A DNA stretch of 64,000 bases from Macrococcus carouselicus (lineage in GTDB: Bacteria > Bacillota > Bacilli > Staphylococcales > Staphylococcaceae), in the NCBI RefSeq assembly GCF_004359515.1, contig NZ_SCWD01000002.1, forward strand, positions 310,001-374,000, read 5' to 3'. The stretch's first letter is position 1. The number at the start of each line of letters is the position of its first letter. Positions 27,005 through 36,617 of the stretch are shown in pieces. The notes below the pieces were generated by a model, which did not search any database, had not been told where the DNA came from, and saw only the letters and a program-made list of their open reading frames with translations. The position numbers and the translations under genes were made by a program.

Positions 27005-27444
27005 TTCTTGATGATTTCTTTCAGCTGCTGTTCAAGTTGCTGCGTCATCCTATGGGTTTCCTGTAGGAAATTCAGGTCAATATTTTGATCAGAGACGCAA
27101 TGCTGGATTTTAGTGAAAATAATGGATTCGTGCTGACGTCCTTTTTCCGTCAGACATACGTACAGCTGGCGTTTATCGCTTTCTGAGGCGCGTCGCTCAA
27201 TCCAGCCTGCATGCTCCATTCGCTTGAGGAGAGGGGTCAGGGTATTGCTTGCAAGATTGAGCTGGCTGCCGATTTCGTGTAAAGGCTGTTCATCTTTTTC
27301 CCATAGAATCATTAATACAAGATACTGGGGATAGGTCAGTTCAAATTCTGACAGTGCCTGATGATAGAACTTAATAAAAAGGCGGCTTGCATTATAAACA
27401 GAAAAGCAGAGTTGGTCAGCAAGTTGATTTGAATGTGATTTCAT
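27001..27444 (-). CDS. ohrR: OhrR/AbfR-type organic-peroxide-sensing MarR regulator
   Basis: 147 aa, divergent from ohr. The reactive cysteine is Cys13 in QLCFSVYNASRLF, the OhrR hallmark. Further cysteines are Cys97 and Cys116, and a Cys13/Cys116 pair is the layout I recall for the two-cysteine S. epidermidis regulator AbfR. The winged helix is LNLASNTLTPLLKRMEHAGWIERRASESDKRQLYVCLTEKG. Oxidation by hydroperoxides should release the ohr operator. Confidence 0.87.
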   Translation of the reverse strand: MKSHSNQLADQLCFSVYNASRLFIKFYHQALSEFELTYPQYLVLMILWEKDEQPLHEIGSQLNLASNTLTPLLKRMEHAGWIERRASESDKRQLYVCLTEKGRQHESIIFTKIQHCVSDQNIDLNFLQETHRMTQQLEQQLKEIIKK

Positions 27445-27469
27445 TTAGACTCCTTTCAGTCGCGTGCGA

Positions 27470-27498
27470 TTGACTTAAAGATATTTAAGCAGTATAAT
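27470..27498 (+). promoter_or_regulatory. ohr promoter with OhrR operator candidate
   Basis: TTGACT (27470-27475), 17-nt spacer, TATAAT (27493-27498). CTTAAA-GATA-TTTAAG (27474-27489) is an inverted repeat filling the spacer. A second A/T-rich partial dyad (AACTTAAATGATTTAATT) lies downstream. Confidence 0.75.
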
Positions 27499-27548
27499 CA
27501 TTAATATAACTTAAATGATTTAATTAATATAGAGAAGGAGAGATAAGC

Positions 27549-27977
27549 ATGGTCAGACCGTTATATGAAACAACTGTTATCAGTAAGGGCGGCAGAGATG
27601 GTAAGGTCTTCAGTGAAGATAATACATTCTATTTAGATATCGCGACACCGAAAGAAATGGGCGGCCAGGCAACGACTGAGTCTAATCCAGAACAGTTATT
27701 TGCGGCGGGCTACAGTGCTTGTTTTAATAATGCGCTGATTTTTATTCTGAAGAATGCGAAAGTAGAAGATGCAGAACCAGAAGTGAGAGTCACAGCATCA
27801 TTGTTACCTGATAAAGCGGATGGAGGGGTCAAGTTAGCGGCTGCGCTTGAAGTGACCCTGCACAATATGTCGCAGGAAGAAGCAGAAGATTATGTAGATA
27901 AAGCGCATCATTACTGTCCTTATTCCAAAGCGCTGAAAAACTCTATCGATATTGAAATAGATGTCAATGCAATTTAA
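27549..27977 (+). CDS. ohr: organic hydroperoxide resistance protein Ohr
   Basis: A 142-aa OsmC/Ohr-fold thiol peroxidase. Both catalytic cysteines are present: FAAGYSACFNNAL (peroxidatic) and HHYCPYSKAL (resolving), with the catalytic arginine region near residue 15. It reduces organic and fatty-acid hydroperoxides. AAGGAG ribosome site; divergent OhrR-type regulator. Confidence 0.94.
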   Translation: MVRPLYETTVISKGGRDGKVFSEDNTFYLDIATPKEMGGQATTESNPEQLFAAGYSACFNNALIFILKNAKVEDAEPEVRVTASLLPDKADGGVKLAAALEVTLHNMSQEEAEDYVDKAHHYCPYSKALKNSIDIEIDVNAI

Positions 27978-27983
27978 TTTGAC

Positions 27984-28014
27984 GAGACTGGAATAAGTTC
28001 CAGTCTCTTTTTTA
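27984..28014 (+). terminator. terminator of ohr
   Basis: GAGACTGGAA/TTCCAGTCTC around TAAG, then a T-run. Confidence 0.92.
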
Positions 28015-28054
28015 TGATCCGTCTGATAATCTGTCAGCGATTAAGTCAATTTAT

Positions 28055-28084
28055 AATAGCCCATTCTTCGGAATGGGCTATTTT
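28055..28084. terminator. second hairpin between ohr and ppdK
   Basis: AATAGCCCATTC/GAATGGGCTATT with a TTCG tetraloop and short T-run; 12-bp perfect stem. Either a back-up terminator or part of the ppdK upstream region. Confidence 0.7.
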
Positions 28085-28176
28085 ACATATTGTGATATTT
28101 ATCGTTGTTATTTATTTTTTTATATGACATACTAATGTTAAAATAGTATAACACATTAAACAATGAGGTGAAATCA

Positions 28177-30768
28177 ATGAGCAAGTTTATTTATGCGTTT
28201 GAAGAAGGTCAGCAGTCAATGAAGGATTTATTAGGCGGGAAGGGCGCGAACTTATCAGAGATGATGAGGCTCGGGCTTCCTGTTCCGAACGGTTTCACGA
28301 TCACAACGGAAGCCTGTATCCAGTACCTCGATAACGGCGGGTTGTCTGATGAAGTGAAATCTGAGCTTGAAGAGCAGTTACAGGCGCTTTACAACAAGAC
28401 AGGTAAAGAATTCTCAGCGGATTCTTTATTATTGGTATCAGTACGTAGTGGTGCGAAAATCTCAATGCCAGGGATGATGGATACGATTCTGAACTTAGGA
28501 CTCAATGACGAGAACGTTGAAAAGCTTGCTAATAATACCAACGATGCACGTTTCGCTTATGACTGTTACCGTCGTCTCTTACAGATGTTCGGTCAAGTTG
28601 TATACGAAATTCCGATGCATGCATTCGAATCATATTTCAATGATTTCAAAAAACAGAAAGGTTATACGACAGATGCGGATATTCCGGCTGAAGATCTGAG
28701 GGAAATCTGTGAACGTTTCAAGGAAGTCTATATGGAAGAGGTCTACAAACCTTTCCCGCAGGATCCCCTTGAACAGTTGAATGCAGCGATTGAAGCGGTC
28801 TTCAAATCATGGAATAATGACCGTGCCCGTATCTACCGCGAACTCAATGACATTCCGCATGATATCGGTACAGCTGTCAATGTCCAGGAGATGGTCTTCG
28901 GGAACAGTGGTGAGAAGAGCGGGACAGGTGTGGCGTTCACCCGTAATCCTTCTACTGGTGAGAACAAATTATACGGTGAGTACTTGCTGAACGCGCAAGG
29001 CGAGGACGTTGTGGCGGGGATTCGCACGCCGAAAGAAATCGAGACGTTAAATACGCAGATGCCTGCTGTCTACCAGGCATTTGTAGATGTGACACATAAA
29101 CTTGAAGCGCATTATCATGATATGCAGGACATCGAGTTCACGATTGAAGACGAGAAACTCTTTATCCTCCAGACGCGTAACGGTAAGCGTACAGCGAAAG
29201 CTGCGATGAAGATTGCGGTTGATATGGTGGAGGAAGGTGTTCTTTCCAAAGAAGAGGCAGTTTCTATGGTAGAAACTAAATCAATCGACCAGCTCCTTCA
29301 CCCGGCATTTGATACACAGGCACTTGAAGAAGCAGAAGTGATTTCCCCTATCGGTCTGCCTGCAAGTCCCGGTGCAGCGACAGGTCAGATTGTCTTCTCG
29401 GCAGCTGACGCAAAATTGAAAGCTGAAGCAGGCGAGAAAGTCATCTTAGTGCGTCCGGAGACATCCCCGGAAGATATCGAAGGGATGATTGCCAGTGAAG
29501 CGATTGTGACGACGCACGGCGGTATGACTTCACACGCGGCAGTTGTTGCACGTGGGATGGGTAAATGCTGTGTGACAGGTTGTTCAGATCTGGATATCGA
29601 TACCAAGAATAAGACAGTCAAGTTTCCGAACGGTGAACTCGCTGAGGGTGATATCATCTCAGTCGATGGTTCAACAGGACGCATCTACCACGGTGAAGTC
29701 AGCACAATGAATGCTGAGCACAGTGCCGAATTCGAACAGTTCATGGGTTGGACAGATGAAGTGGCACGTCTGAAAGTCCGTATGAATGCAGAGACGGAAC
29801 AGGATATCACGGCAGGCTATGAGTTCGGGGCAGTCGGTATCGGTCTTGTCCGTACTGAGCATATGTTCTTCGGCGAGGAGCGTCTGATTCAGATGCGACG
29901 CTTTATCATCGCTTCCACTCACGACGAGCGCGTGGCAGCTCTTGATGAACTGAAGAAATACCAGGCAGAGGACTTCGAGAAAATCTTCCGTCTGTCAGGC
30001 GAGAGACCGACAATCGTGCGTCTGCTTGATCCACCGTTACATGAATTCGTGCCTAAAGAACAAGAAGAAATCGCAGCAGTGGCAGGTCAGCTGGGTTTAT
30101 CAGTTGAAAAGTTAGAACGTCGTATTCTTGAATTACAGGAAGTGAATCCGATGCTCGGTCACCGTGGCTGCCGCTTAGCAATCACTTATCCTGAACTGTA
30201 TGAGATGCAGGTAGAGGCGATGATGACAAGTGTGCAGCAACTGAAAGACGAAGGTATCAACTGCCAGCCTGAAATCATGATTCCGCTTGTCTCAACAATT
30301 GAAGAATTCAACCACTTAAAAGCCGTCATCGAGCGTAAAATCAATGAACTGAACATTACAGTGGATTACAAAATCGGTACTATGATTGAAACGCCGCGTG
30401 CCTGCCTCATCGCTGGCGACTTAGCGAAAGAATGTGACTTCTTCAGCTTCGGAACCAATGATTTAACACAGCTGACTTATGGTTTCTCACGTGATGACGC
30501 GGGTAAATTTATCAATGACTACATGAATGATGATATTCTCGCAATTGACCCGTTCCAGACTTTAGACGTTGACGGAATTGGGCGCTTAATCAAGATTGCT
30601 GTTGAACAGGCGAAGTCAGTTAAACCTGATATCAAGATTGGTGTCTGCGGTGAACTGGGTGGTGACCCGAAATCTATCAACTATTTCAACACGCTCGCGA
30701 TCGACTATGTGTCATGTTCACCATACCGTGTACCGGGTGCACGTCTGGCAGCGGCTCAGAGTAAATAG
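28177..30768 (+). CDS. ppdK: pyruvate, phosphate dikinase
   Basis: An 863-aa enzyme that interconverts pyruvate + ATP + Pi and PEP + AMP + PPi. Domains: N-terminal ATP-grasp (GKGANLSEM, RSGAKISMPGMMDT), a central swivelling phosphohistidine domain with His453 and regulatory Thr451 in GGMTSHAAVVARGMG, and a C-terminal PEP/pyruvate barrel (VCGELGGD, SFGTNDLTQLTYG). ATG 28177 follows GAGGTG; an in-frame GTG at 28168 is part of the ribosome site. Followed by its regulator. Confidence 0.96.
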   Translation: MSKFIYAFEEGQQSMKDLLGGKGANLSEMMRLGLPVPNGFTITTEACIQYLDNGGLSDEVKSELEEQLQALYNKTGKEFSADSLLLVSVRSGAKISMPGMMDTILNLGLNDENVEKLANNTNDARFAYDCYRRLLQMFGQVVYEIPMHAFESYFNDFKKQKGYTTDADIPAEDLREICERFKEVYMEEVYKPFPQDPLEQLNAAIEAVFKSWNNDRARIYRELNDIPHDIGTAVNVQEMVFGNSGEKSGTGVAFTRNPSTGENKLYGEYLLNAQGEDVVAGIRTPKEIETLNTQMPAVYQAFVDVTHKLEAHYHDMQDIEFTIEDEKLFILQTRNGKRTAKAAMKIAVDMVEEGVLSKEEAVSMVETKSIDQLLHPAFDTQALEEAEVISPIGLPASPGAATGQIVFSAADAKLKAEAGEKVILVRPETSPEDIEGMIASEAIVTTHGGMTSHAAVVARGMGKCCVTGCSDLDIDTKNKTVKFPNGELAEGDIISVDGSTGRIYHGEVSTMNAEHSAEFEQFMGWTDEVARLKVRMNAETEQDITAGYEFGAVGIGLVRTEHMFFGEERLIQMRRFIIASTHDERVAALDELKKYQAEDFEKIFRLSGERPTIVRLLDPPLHEFVPKEQEEIAAVAGQLGLSVEKLERRILELQEVNPMLGHRGCRLAITYPELYEMQVEAMMTSVQQLKDEGINCQPEIMIPLVSTIEEFNHLKAVIERKINELNITVDYKIGTMIETPRACLIAGDLAKECDFFSFGTNDLTQLTYGFSRDDAGKFINDYMNDDILAIDPFQTLDVDGIGRLIKIAVEQAKSVKPDIKIGVCGELGGDPKSINYFNTLAIDYVSCSPYRVPGARLAAAQSK

Positions 30769-30779
30769 GGGGCGGTTGC

Positions 30780-31583
30780 TTGGACGACTTAAAAATATAT
30801 GTTATTTCCGATTCTATCGGAGAGACTGCGCAGCGTATGATACAGGCGACGCTGACGCAGTTTCCGACAATCGAGACGATTGAAATCAAGAAGTTCTCCT
30901 TTATCCATGACAAAGAGAGCCTGACGAATATCCTGAATCTGGCGAAGAAGAATAATGCCATCATTGTCACGACACTTGTTGACGAAGAGCTTAATGCGTT
31001 CGGTCAGACATTTGCTGAGCGTGAAGAGATTTCCTATATCGATTATATGACAGGACTTATTCATGTCATTCAGCGGCATACCGGTATGGACCCCCTTATG
31101 GAGCGAGGCGCTTTTCGCAAGCTGGATGAAAATTACTTCAAGCGTATCGAAGCGATGGAGTACTCGGTTAAATACGATGACGGTAAGAACTTCACGAATC
31201 TGCAGGAAGCAGATGCCGTCATAGTGGGTGTGTCACGTACATCTAAGACACCGCTCAGTATGTATCTGGCCAATAAAGGTTATAAGATCGCTAATATTCC
31301 GCTTGTACCGGAATCACCGATACCTGAAGAAGTGTATCGTCAGAAAGGTCTGCGTGTATTCGGGCTGACAGCGAGTCCTGACTATATTGCAAACATCCGT
31401 ACAGAGCGCGTAAAAGTACTTGGACTGCGTCAGGAATCAAACTATAACAACTTAAAGCGCATCAAAGAAGAGCTGAGTTATGCGGAAGAAGTATTCCAGC
31501 GTCTGAATGCGACAGTAATCAATACAGAATACAAATCTATAGAAGAATCAGCTTTTTACATCGAAAAATATTTAGGCAAATAG
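30780..31583 (+). CDS. PPDK regulatory protein (DUF299 kinase/pyrophosphorylase)
   Basis: A 267-aa bifunctional regulator that inactivates PPDK by ADP-dependent phosphorylation of the active-site threonine and reactivates it by phosphorolysis. The P-loop-like GVSRTSKT (150-157) and the N-terminal VISDSIGETAQRM are family signatures. TTG start 11 nt after the ppdK stop with a G-rich ribosome site; same operon as its target. Confidence 0.93.
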   Translation: MDDLKIYVISDSIGETAQRMIQATLTQFPTIETIEIKKFSFIHDKESLTNILNLAKKNNAIIVTTLVDEELNAFGQTFAEREEISYIDYMTGLIHVIQRHTGMDPLMERGAFRKLDENYFKRIEAMEYSVKYDDGKNFTNLQEADAVIVGVSRTSKTPLSMYLANKGYKIANIPLVPESPIPEEVYRQKGLRVFGLTASPDYIANIRTERVKVLGLRQESNYNNLKRIKEELSYAEEVFQRLNATVINTEYKSIEESAFYIEKYLGK

Positions 31584-31584
31584 C

Positions 31585-31616
31585 AAAAACGCACTTGAAA
31601 TGTCAAGTGCGTTTTT
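31585..31616 (+). terminator. terminator of the ppdK operon
   Basis: 14-bp perfect stem AAAAACGCACTTGA/TCAAGTGCGTTTTT around AATG. Confidence 0.93.
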
Positions 31617-31736
31617 AACATTTGTGAATGTTCATAAAAACGTTAAATATACACAATTTTATCTCACTTTAACGCTTTTATTTATTATATAATGTAATTG
31701 CTTTCAAGGATCAAAGTATAAAAGGAGAGAAAGAAC

Positions 31737-33065
31737 ATGTCAGAGAAAACAGAGTTAAAAAAGAGTATCGGCTTTTTTCCGGCGCTCGCGCTCGTTATGG
31801 GGACAGTCATCGGATCAGGTGTCTTCTTCAAAGTTTCAGCAGTTACTGAAACGACTGATTCGGTCGGTTTAACGTTCCTGGTCTGGATACTCGGTGGTAT
31901 CATGACTATCTGTGGTGGTTTAACAGCCTCAGAACTTGCAGCCGCTATTCCCGAGACAGGGGGAATGACAAAATATCTTGAACGGACGTTTGGTGATTTC
32001 TGGGGCTTCTTATCAGGTTGGGCGCTTGCCTTCATCTACTTCCCGGCAAACGTCGCAGCACAAGCCATTATCTTTTCAACACAGTTGATCAACTTATTCC
32101 ATTTAGACAAAGGCCTTCTGTTACCCATCGCATTCTTATCAGCTTTAACTGTATTTCTCATTAACTTGATGGGCTCAAAAGCTGGCGGTATGTTACAGTC
32201 AGTCACATTAGTGGTCAAATTAATCCCGCTTGTACTGATTATTGTCTTTGGCTTAATGCAGTCGGACAAAGTTGACTTCTCATTATTCCCTCCGATGGAC
32301 AGTGGAAGCGGCAGCTTATTCTCAATCATCGGTACCGGCTTACTGGCAACAATGTTCGCTTATGATGGCTGGATGCACGTAGGTAACATTGCCGGGGAAA
32401 TGAAAAACCCTAAAAAAGACTTACCTCTTGCAATCTCAGTAGGTATCGGACTTGTAATGGCTGTTTACTTATTAGTTAACGCAGCATTCATGCTGACATT
32501 ACCTATCTCAGCACTTGCAGGTAATGAAAACGCAGCTGCTGATACAGCAATGAGATTATTCGGTGACCAAGGTGGTAAATTAATCACAATGGGTATCATG
32601 ATTTCTATCTACGGTTCAATGAACGGTTACACCATGACTGGTATGCGTGTTCCTTACGCGATGGCGGAGAACAGAATGTTACCATTCAGCAATCAGTTCC
32701 TTAAGGTTTCAAAATCAGGTGCGCCATGGTTCAGTGGTCTGATTCTTTTCATCATCGCAATGGTAATGGTTACAATGGGTGCATTCGAAACCATCACCAA
32801 CATGCTGGTCTTCGTTATATGGTTCTTCTACTGTATGACATTCTTGGCTGTGATGGTCCTCAGAAAGAAAGAACCAAACCTAGAACGTCCATACAGAGTG
32901 CCGCTTTACCCGGTCATTCCCCTTATCGCGTTATTATCCGGTCTCTTCGTATTAGGTAACACACTGTTTACTCAAACGGCACTTGCCTTAATCGGTATCG
33001 GTATCACATTACTCGGTGTGCCGATCTACTACTACAAAAAGAAACAGAACAATCGCTTCGCATAA
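31737..33065 (+). CDS. APC-family amino acid permease
   Basis: A 442-aa transporter with 12 predicted membrane segments. TM1 has the APC signature VMGTVIGSGVFFKVSAV, followed by ELAAAIPETGGMTKYLERTFGDFWGF. It resembles LAT/serine-threonine-type exchangers; substrate unknown. GGAGAG ribosome site. About 31640-31685 a 10-bp imperfect inverted repeat (AAACGTTAAA/TTTAACGCTTT) precedes a TATATAAT promoter element. Confidence 0.9.
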   Translation: MSEKTELKKSIGFFPALALVMGTVIGSGVFFKVSAVTETTDSVGLTFLVWILGGIMTICGGLTASELAAAIPETGGMTKYLERTFGDFWGFLSGWALAFIYFPANVAAQAIIFSTQLINLFHLDKGLLLPIAFLSALTVFLINLMGSKAGGMLQSVTLVVKLIPLVLIIVFGLMQSDKVDFSLFPPMDSGSGSLFSIIGTGLLATMFAYDGWMHVGNIAGEMKNPKKDLPLAISVGIGLVMAVYLLVNAAFMLTLPISALAGNENAAADTAMRLFGDQGGKLITMGIMISIYGSMNGYTMTGMRVPYAMAENRMLPFSNQFLKVSKSGAPWFSGLILFIIAMVMVTMGAFETITNMLVFVIWFFYCMTFLAVMVLRKKEPNLERPYRVPLYPVIPLIALLSGLFVLGNTLFTQTALALIGIGITLLGVPIYYYKKKQNNRFA

Positions 33066-33070
33066 TCAAT

Positions 33071-33112
33071 AAAAAGCGAGTCATCATTCACTCAATGATG
33101 ACTCGCTTTTTT
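33071..33112. terminator. bidirectional palindromic terminator
   Basis: 18-bp perfect stem (33071-33088 with 33094-33111), core GCGAGTCATCATT, loop CACTC, with T-runs in both directions. It includes the stop codon of the convergent SgrR-like gene. Confidence 0.93.
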
Positions 33113-34708
33113 ACTGGGTTTGCGCCAAATCTGATAAAAATCAATGAAGCCATATTGATTGACGGAGAGGCCCTCCAAGGTGCGGTCAAATGTCAGACTG
33201 ACTGGTACAGTATAAAGAGGATAGAATATAGCATACTGATCCAGCTTGCGGTCCACCAGTCTGTTCAGCTGTCCCCATCGTTCATAAGGATAGCGCTGGT
33301 AGAGCTGACGTATACTTTCAAACCACTTGTAACCCCTCATCAATCGGTGAATACTGGAAGATGCGCCGAACAGAAACTGATAGTAGGCAAGTGATTCAGG
33401 AATATCCAGGTATTCTCCGAAGAAATAATAATCTCCTGACAGATCCGTTTTTCTATCAATTGAGACAGTAAACGGATGATTGATTAATTCAAAAGGAATA
33501 TCGTAGCGATCGAATATAGCCTGAAAAGCCTCTCTACTGCTCTCCTTGATCTCAATGCAGTCAATTTTTACGGGGGCATCAAACGCTGGACGTGATAGTT
33601 CCTGAGATTCGATATATCGAGAATGGTTGAGTACTTTTGGTTTAACTGCTTCTATAAGTGCATAGTACTCTTCCTTAAGTATGAATTTCAGAAACTGTTT
33701 CTGATCAGCAGTCAGTTGGCTTTCTGGATTCTGGCACATATAGAAGAAACCGATATTCTTTGTCAGAGTGGTTGAGGGCTGTTGCGGATCACCGATAACC
33801 GGCTCTTTGATATCCGGAATATAGACCATCTCGATTTCATCGATAAATGCAGTTGAGTTATAGTAGCCTTCAAACCGCTTCAGAATGGTAGTATAGTGAT
33901 TGTCGCGTTTAATGAAATAAGGGCCGGTACCGATATATCTGCCGTCTATTTCTTTGAAGATACTAAGCGATACCGAGCTGAGCAGGGCTAAAATCTGAGG
34001 GCAGCGACCGAAATAAATTGTGAGCGATAACTCATCGATAAGATGGATATCATTGACTTCATCAAGCATATCTTGTGTATGAGAATGCTGCATGGCATAT
34101 TCCAGCGTATGTTTGACATCATTTGAAGTCAGATAGGAGCCGTCATGGAACCTGACATGTGGACGGAGATAAATATCGATTGAATGTTCATGGAGATCAT
34201 AATGATGAGCCAGCTTGAAGGTAACATGATGGTCATCAGTCACTTTGAATAACGTGTCATACACACTCATAAGAACACTTGCATTTTTTGCTTCAAGCAC
34301 CTCAAAAGGGCGAGTGGATAATAGACTGTGACGTTTCGTAATAGTCAGTCTGTCCTCATTTGCCGCTGTCTTGGTAAACCCAAGCAGCTTATTGGATTTT
34401 GTGATTAACTTCTGATGAGCTAGACTGCTCCAGGGCCATGACAGATAAGGTAAAGCTTCTTCGGAATAACCATGATTCAGTAACTTTTTGACCTGCTGAT
34501 AATAGTCCTCCTCAATATCAGTATGCCAGTTGATAATGGAATACTGCCCCCGACCCTTCCCACTTCTGTAAGAAAGAATCCCTTCACTTTGCCAGCGTTT
34601 TAAGTTGCGGGATAATTGCTTTTGGCTGAGGCCGATCTGTTGAGCAAGTTGGCTTTGAGGAATAGGCTGATTTTTGAACTGGTATAGGCTGAGCAGATGT
34701 TTTTCCAT
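33092..34708 (-). CDS. SgrR-like transcriptional regulator with solute-binding domain
   Basis: A 538-aa protein with an N-terminal DNA-binding domain (QSQLAQQIGLSQKQLSRNLKRWQSEGILSYRSGKGRGQYS) fused to an extracellular-solute-binding-protein-5-like domain (DTLFKVTDDHHVTFKLAHHYDLHEHSIDIYLRPHVRFHDGSYLTSNDVKHTLEYA). There is no signal peptide, so the binding domain senses a cytosolic ligand, as in E. coli SgrR. It is divergent from an MFS exporter, mirroring SgrR-SetA. Start 34708 has GGGAGGG 5 nt upstream; a longer frame lacks a ribosome site. Confidence 0.87.
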   Translation of the reverse strand: MEKHLLSLYQFKNQPIPQSQLAQQIGLSQKQLSRNLKRWQSEGILSYRSGKGRGQYSIINWHTDIEEDYYQQVKKLLNHGYSEEALPYLSWPWSSLAHQKLITKSNKLLGFTKTAANEDRLTITKRHSLLSTRPFEVLEAKNASVLMSVYDTLFKVTDDHHVTFKLAHHYDLHEHSIDIYLRPHVRFHDGSYLTSNDVKHTLEYAMQHSHTQDMLDEVNDIHLIDELSLTIYFGRCPQILALLSSVSLSIFKEIDGRYIGTGPYFIKRDNHYTTILKRFEGYYNSTAFIDEIEMVYIPDIKEPVIGDPQQPSTTLTKNIGFFYMCQNPESQLTADQKQFLKFILKEEYYALIEAVKPKVLNHSRYIESQELSRPAFDAPVKIDCIEIKESSREAFQAIFDRYDIPFELINHPFTVSIDRKTDLSGDYYFFGEYLDIPESLAYYQFLFGASSSIHRLMRGYKWFESIRQLYQRYPYERWGQLNRLVDRKLDQYAIFYPLYTVPVSLTFDRTLEGLSVNQYGFIDFYQIWRKPSKKASHH

Positions 34709-34723
34709 ATTCCCTCCCATAAG

Positions 34724-34783
34724 TGGACATATGAAAGGATGTGTCCATTTTTTATTTGTGATGTCTGTAATAAGCTTATTACA
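34724..34783. promoter_or_regulatory. divergent control region with two dyads
   Basis: TGGACA (34724-34729) and TGTCCA (34742-34747) form a spaced inverted repeat. TGTAATAAGCTTATTACA (34766-34783) is a perfect 18-bp palindrome ending just before the MFS ribosome site. Both are operator candidates for the SgrR-like regulator. Confidence 0.65.
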
Positions 34784-34800
34784 ACAAGGAGGGACTGACA

Positions 34801-36036
34801 ATGCGTATAAGAGATTTGCCGGTTAATATTCATGTGCGGTTATGGGGGTCATTTATCAGTAGAATTGCAGCAAGCGCCGTATTCCCTTTTATGGCATTAT
34901 ATCTGACGGAGGAAGTCAGCAGAACATTCGCAGGATTATTTTTATCTCTCACGGTGCTCTTTTCATTTATCATTAACATTATTGCGGGGTATATTTGTGA
35001 CCGGCTTCCTCGGAAAAAATTACTGGTCTTTCTCTCATATATGGATGGCTTATTTCTGAGTTTGATGGCATGGACCGTTTATTTGAATCAGATTCATTTA
35101 TTCTTAATTTTTTTTATGATGAGTCTTACGGCTACTACGTTAAAACGACCAGCGTTTAGAGCCCTTGTACAGGACTCTGCAACACCGGAAAACAGGAAGT
35201 TAATCTATCAGCTGGATTACTGGCTTGTCAATTTATCGATAGCATTAGGTGCTGCCATCGGTGGAGTTCTTTATCATGAGCATAAGGTTCTGTTATTTTT
35301 TATGCTAGGGGTTATCACGTTATTCATCGCAGTGATATATCACCTTATCATTGAAGAAACATACGTATTTATCAGAGAAAAAGCACACGCGAATGTCTTC
35401 AGGGATTTACTTCATTCATATGCAGAAGTATCAAAAAATAAACCATTCGTCATACTCGTATTGGGAGGTGTGTTCATTATGTGCGCAGAGCTTTCTACAA
35501 GCAGTTATGTGGCAGTCAGATTAGCAGAAACATTCCGTACCGAAGAAATCTTCGGATTCAAACTGACAGGTGTCAGAATGTTCTCAGCGATTAATATCAT
35601 TAATACATTGACAGTGGTGAGCTGTACGTTCCTCGTCTCCAGAGTGGTCGCGAAGTTACCTTTGAAGCGAGTGATGACAATAGGATTTTTGATGTACGGA
35701 ATAGGATATACTGTGCTGACTTCAGCCAATGTATGGTGGCTGATTGTAATAGCCATACTGATCGCAACACTCGGTGAATTAATCTATGCACCTATAAAAA
35801 ATGCAGAGGAGCTTGATCTGATACCACCTGATAAAAGGGGCGCTTATGGTGCGTTCAGCAATCTTGGATTTAACGGGGCAGATCTATTAAGTAAGTCAGG
35901 TATTATATTAGGCGCTTATCTTAATCCACTGGCTATGAGTGGTGTAATGGCAGTTATTGTGACACTCGGGGCAGTCTGTATGCTTTACAGTCTCTTTGAC
36001 AGAAATAATGATCTGGAGAAAGAGGGGGTGGTCTGA
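34801..36036 (+). CDS. MFS transporter (probable sugar/drug exporter)
   Basis: A 411-aa protein with 12 hydrophobic segments and the MFS loop AGYICDRLPRKKLLVF between TM2 and TM3. AAGGAGGG ribosome site. Divergence from an SgrR-like regulator suggests export of a phosphosugar-related or inhibitory compound sensed by that regulator (inference). Confidence 0.87.
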   Translation: MRIRDLPVNIHVRLWGSFISRIAASAVFPFMALYLTEEVSRTFAGLFLSLTVLFSFIINIIAGYICDRLPRKKLLVFLSYMDGLFLSLMAWTVYLNQIHLFLIFFMMSLTATTLKRPAFRALVQDSATPENRKLIYQLDYWLVNLSIALGAAIGGVLYHEHKVLLFFMLGVITLFIAVIYHLIIEETYVFIREKAHANVFRDLLHSYAEVSKNKPFVILVLGGVFIMCAELSTSSYVAVRLAETFRTEEIFGFKLTGVRMFSAINIINTLTVVSCTFLVSRVVAKLPLKRVMTIGFLMYGIGYTVLTSANVWWLIVIAILIATLGELIYAPIKNAEELDLIPPDKRGAYGAFSNLGFNGADLLSKSGIILGAYLNPLAMSGVMAVIVTLGAVCMLYSLFDRNNDLEKEGVV

Positions 36037-36536
36037 TGGAATTCAGAAAACTGACAGAAGCAGATGAGACCGCTTTTATGGATTATTATAACGAGTGGCC
36101 GGTTCCGGATGAAATGGTGCCGTCAGCAACGAATTATAGCCGTTATAACCGCTTTGACGATTTCCTGAGCGGCCTGAACCAACGGGAATCAGGAGAGGAC
36201 TGGGTGACCAATACGACGTTCTTCTACTTTGTAGGTGGTAGAATTGTCGGCGCCGGTAATATTAGACATTATCTGAATGAAGCGCTTCTTCAGACAGGAG
36301 GGCACGTAGGTTATGGTGTAAGACCTAGTGAGCGGAACAAAGGATATGCTTTAGCCATTCTGAGGACTTCACTGGAGTATCTGAAAACGTTGAATGTTGA
36401 GCGGGCTCTCGTTACATGCGATGAAGATAATCCTGCATCAGCCAAAGTTATCATCAAAGCAGGCGGTCGGGAAGGTGAGAGGTACAGGCAGGATGATGGA
36501 ATGGAAGTTCGTCGGTTCTGGATTGAACTTAAATGA
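36036..36536 (+). CDS. GNAT N-acetyltransferase
   Basis: A 166-aa protein: FYFVGGRIVGAGNIRHYLNEALLQTGGHVGYGVRPSERNKGYALAILRTSLEYLK is the acetyl-CoA loop region, and ALVTCDEDNPASAKVIIKAGG is the C-terminal motif of the YhhY/YjcK-like group. It overlaps the MFS stop (TGATG) and is translationally coupled to it, so it may modify the exported compound. Confidence 0.85.
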   Translation: MEFRKLTEADETAFMDYYNEWPVPDEMVPSATNYSRYNRFDDFLSGLNQRESGEDWVTNTTFFYFVGGRIVGAGNIRHYLNEALLQTGGHVGYGVRPSERNKGYALAILRTSLEYLKTLNVERALVTCDEDNPASAKVIIKAGGREGERYRQDDGMEVRRFWIELK

Positions 36537-36570
36537 TTAACTGCTCAACTTAGCTTAGCACCTGAGCAGC

Positions 36571-36604
36571 AACACAAATAAAGACCACTCTTTTGAGCGG
36601 TCTT
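36571..36604 (-). terminator. terminator of the LPXTG gene
   Basis: AAGACCACTC/GAGCGGTCTT around TTTT; on the minus strand it is followed by TATTTGTGTT, a weak T-rich tail. Confidence 0.6.
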
Positions 36605-36617
36605 CTGTTGTACTTCA

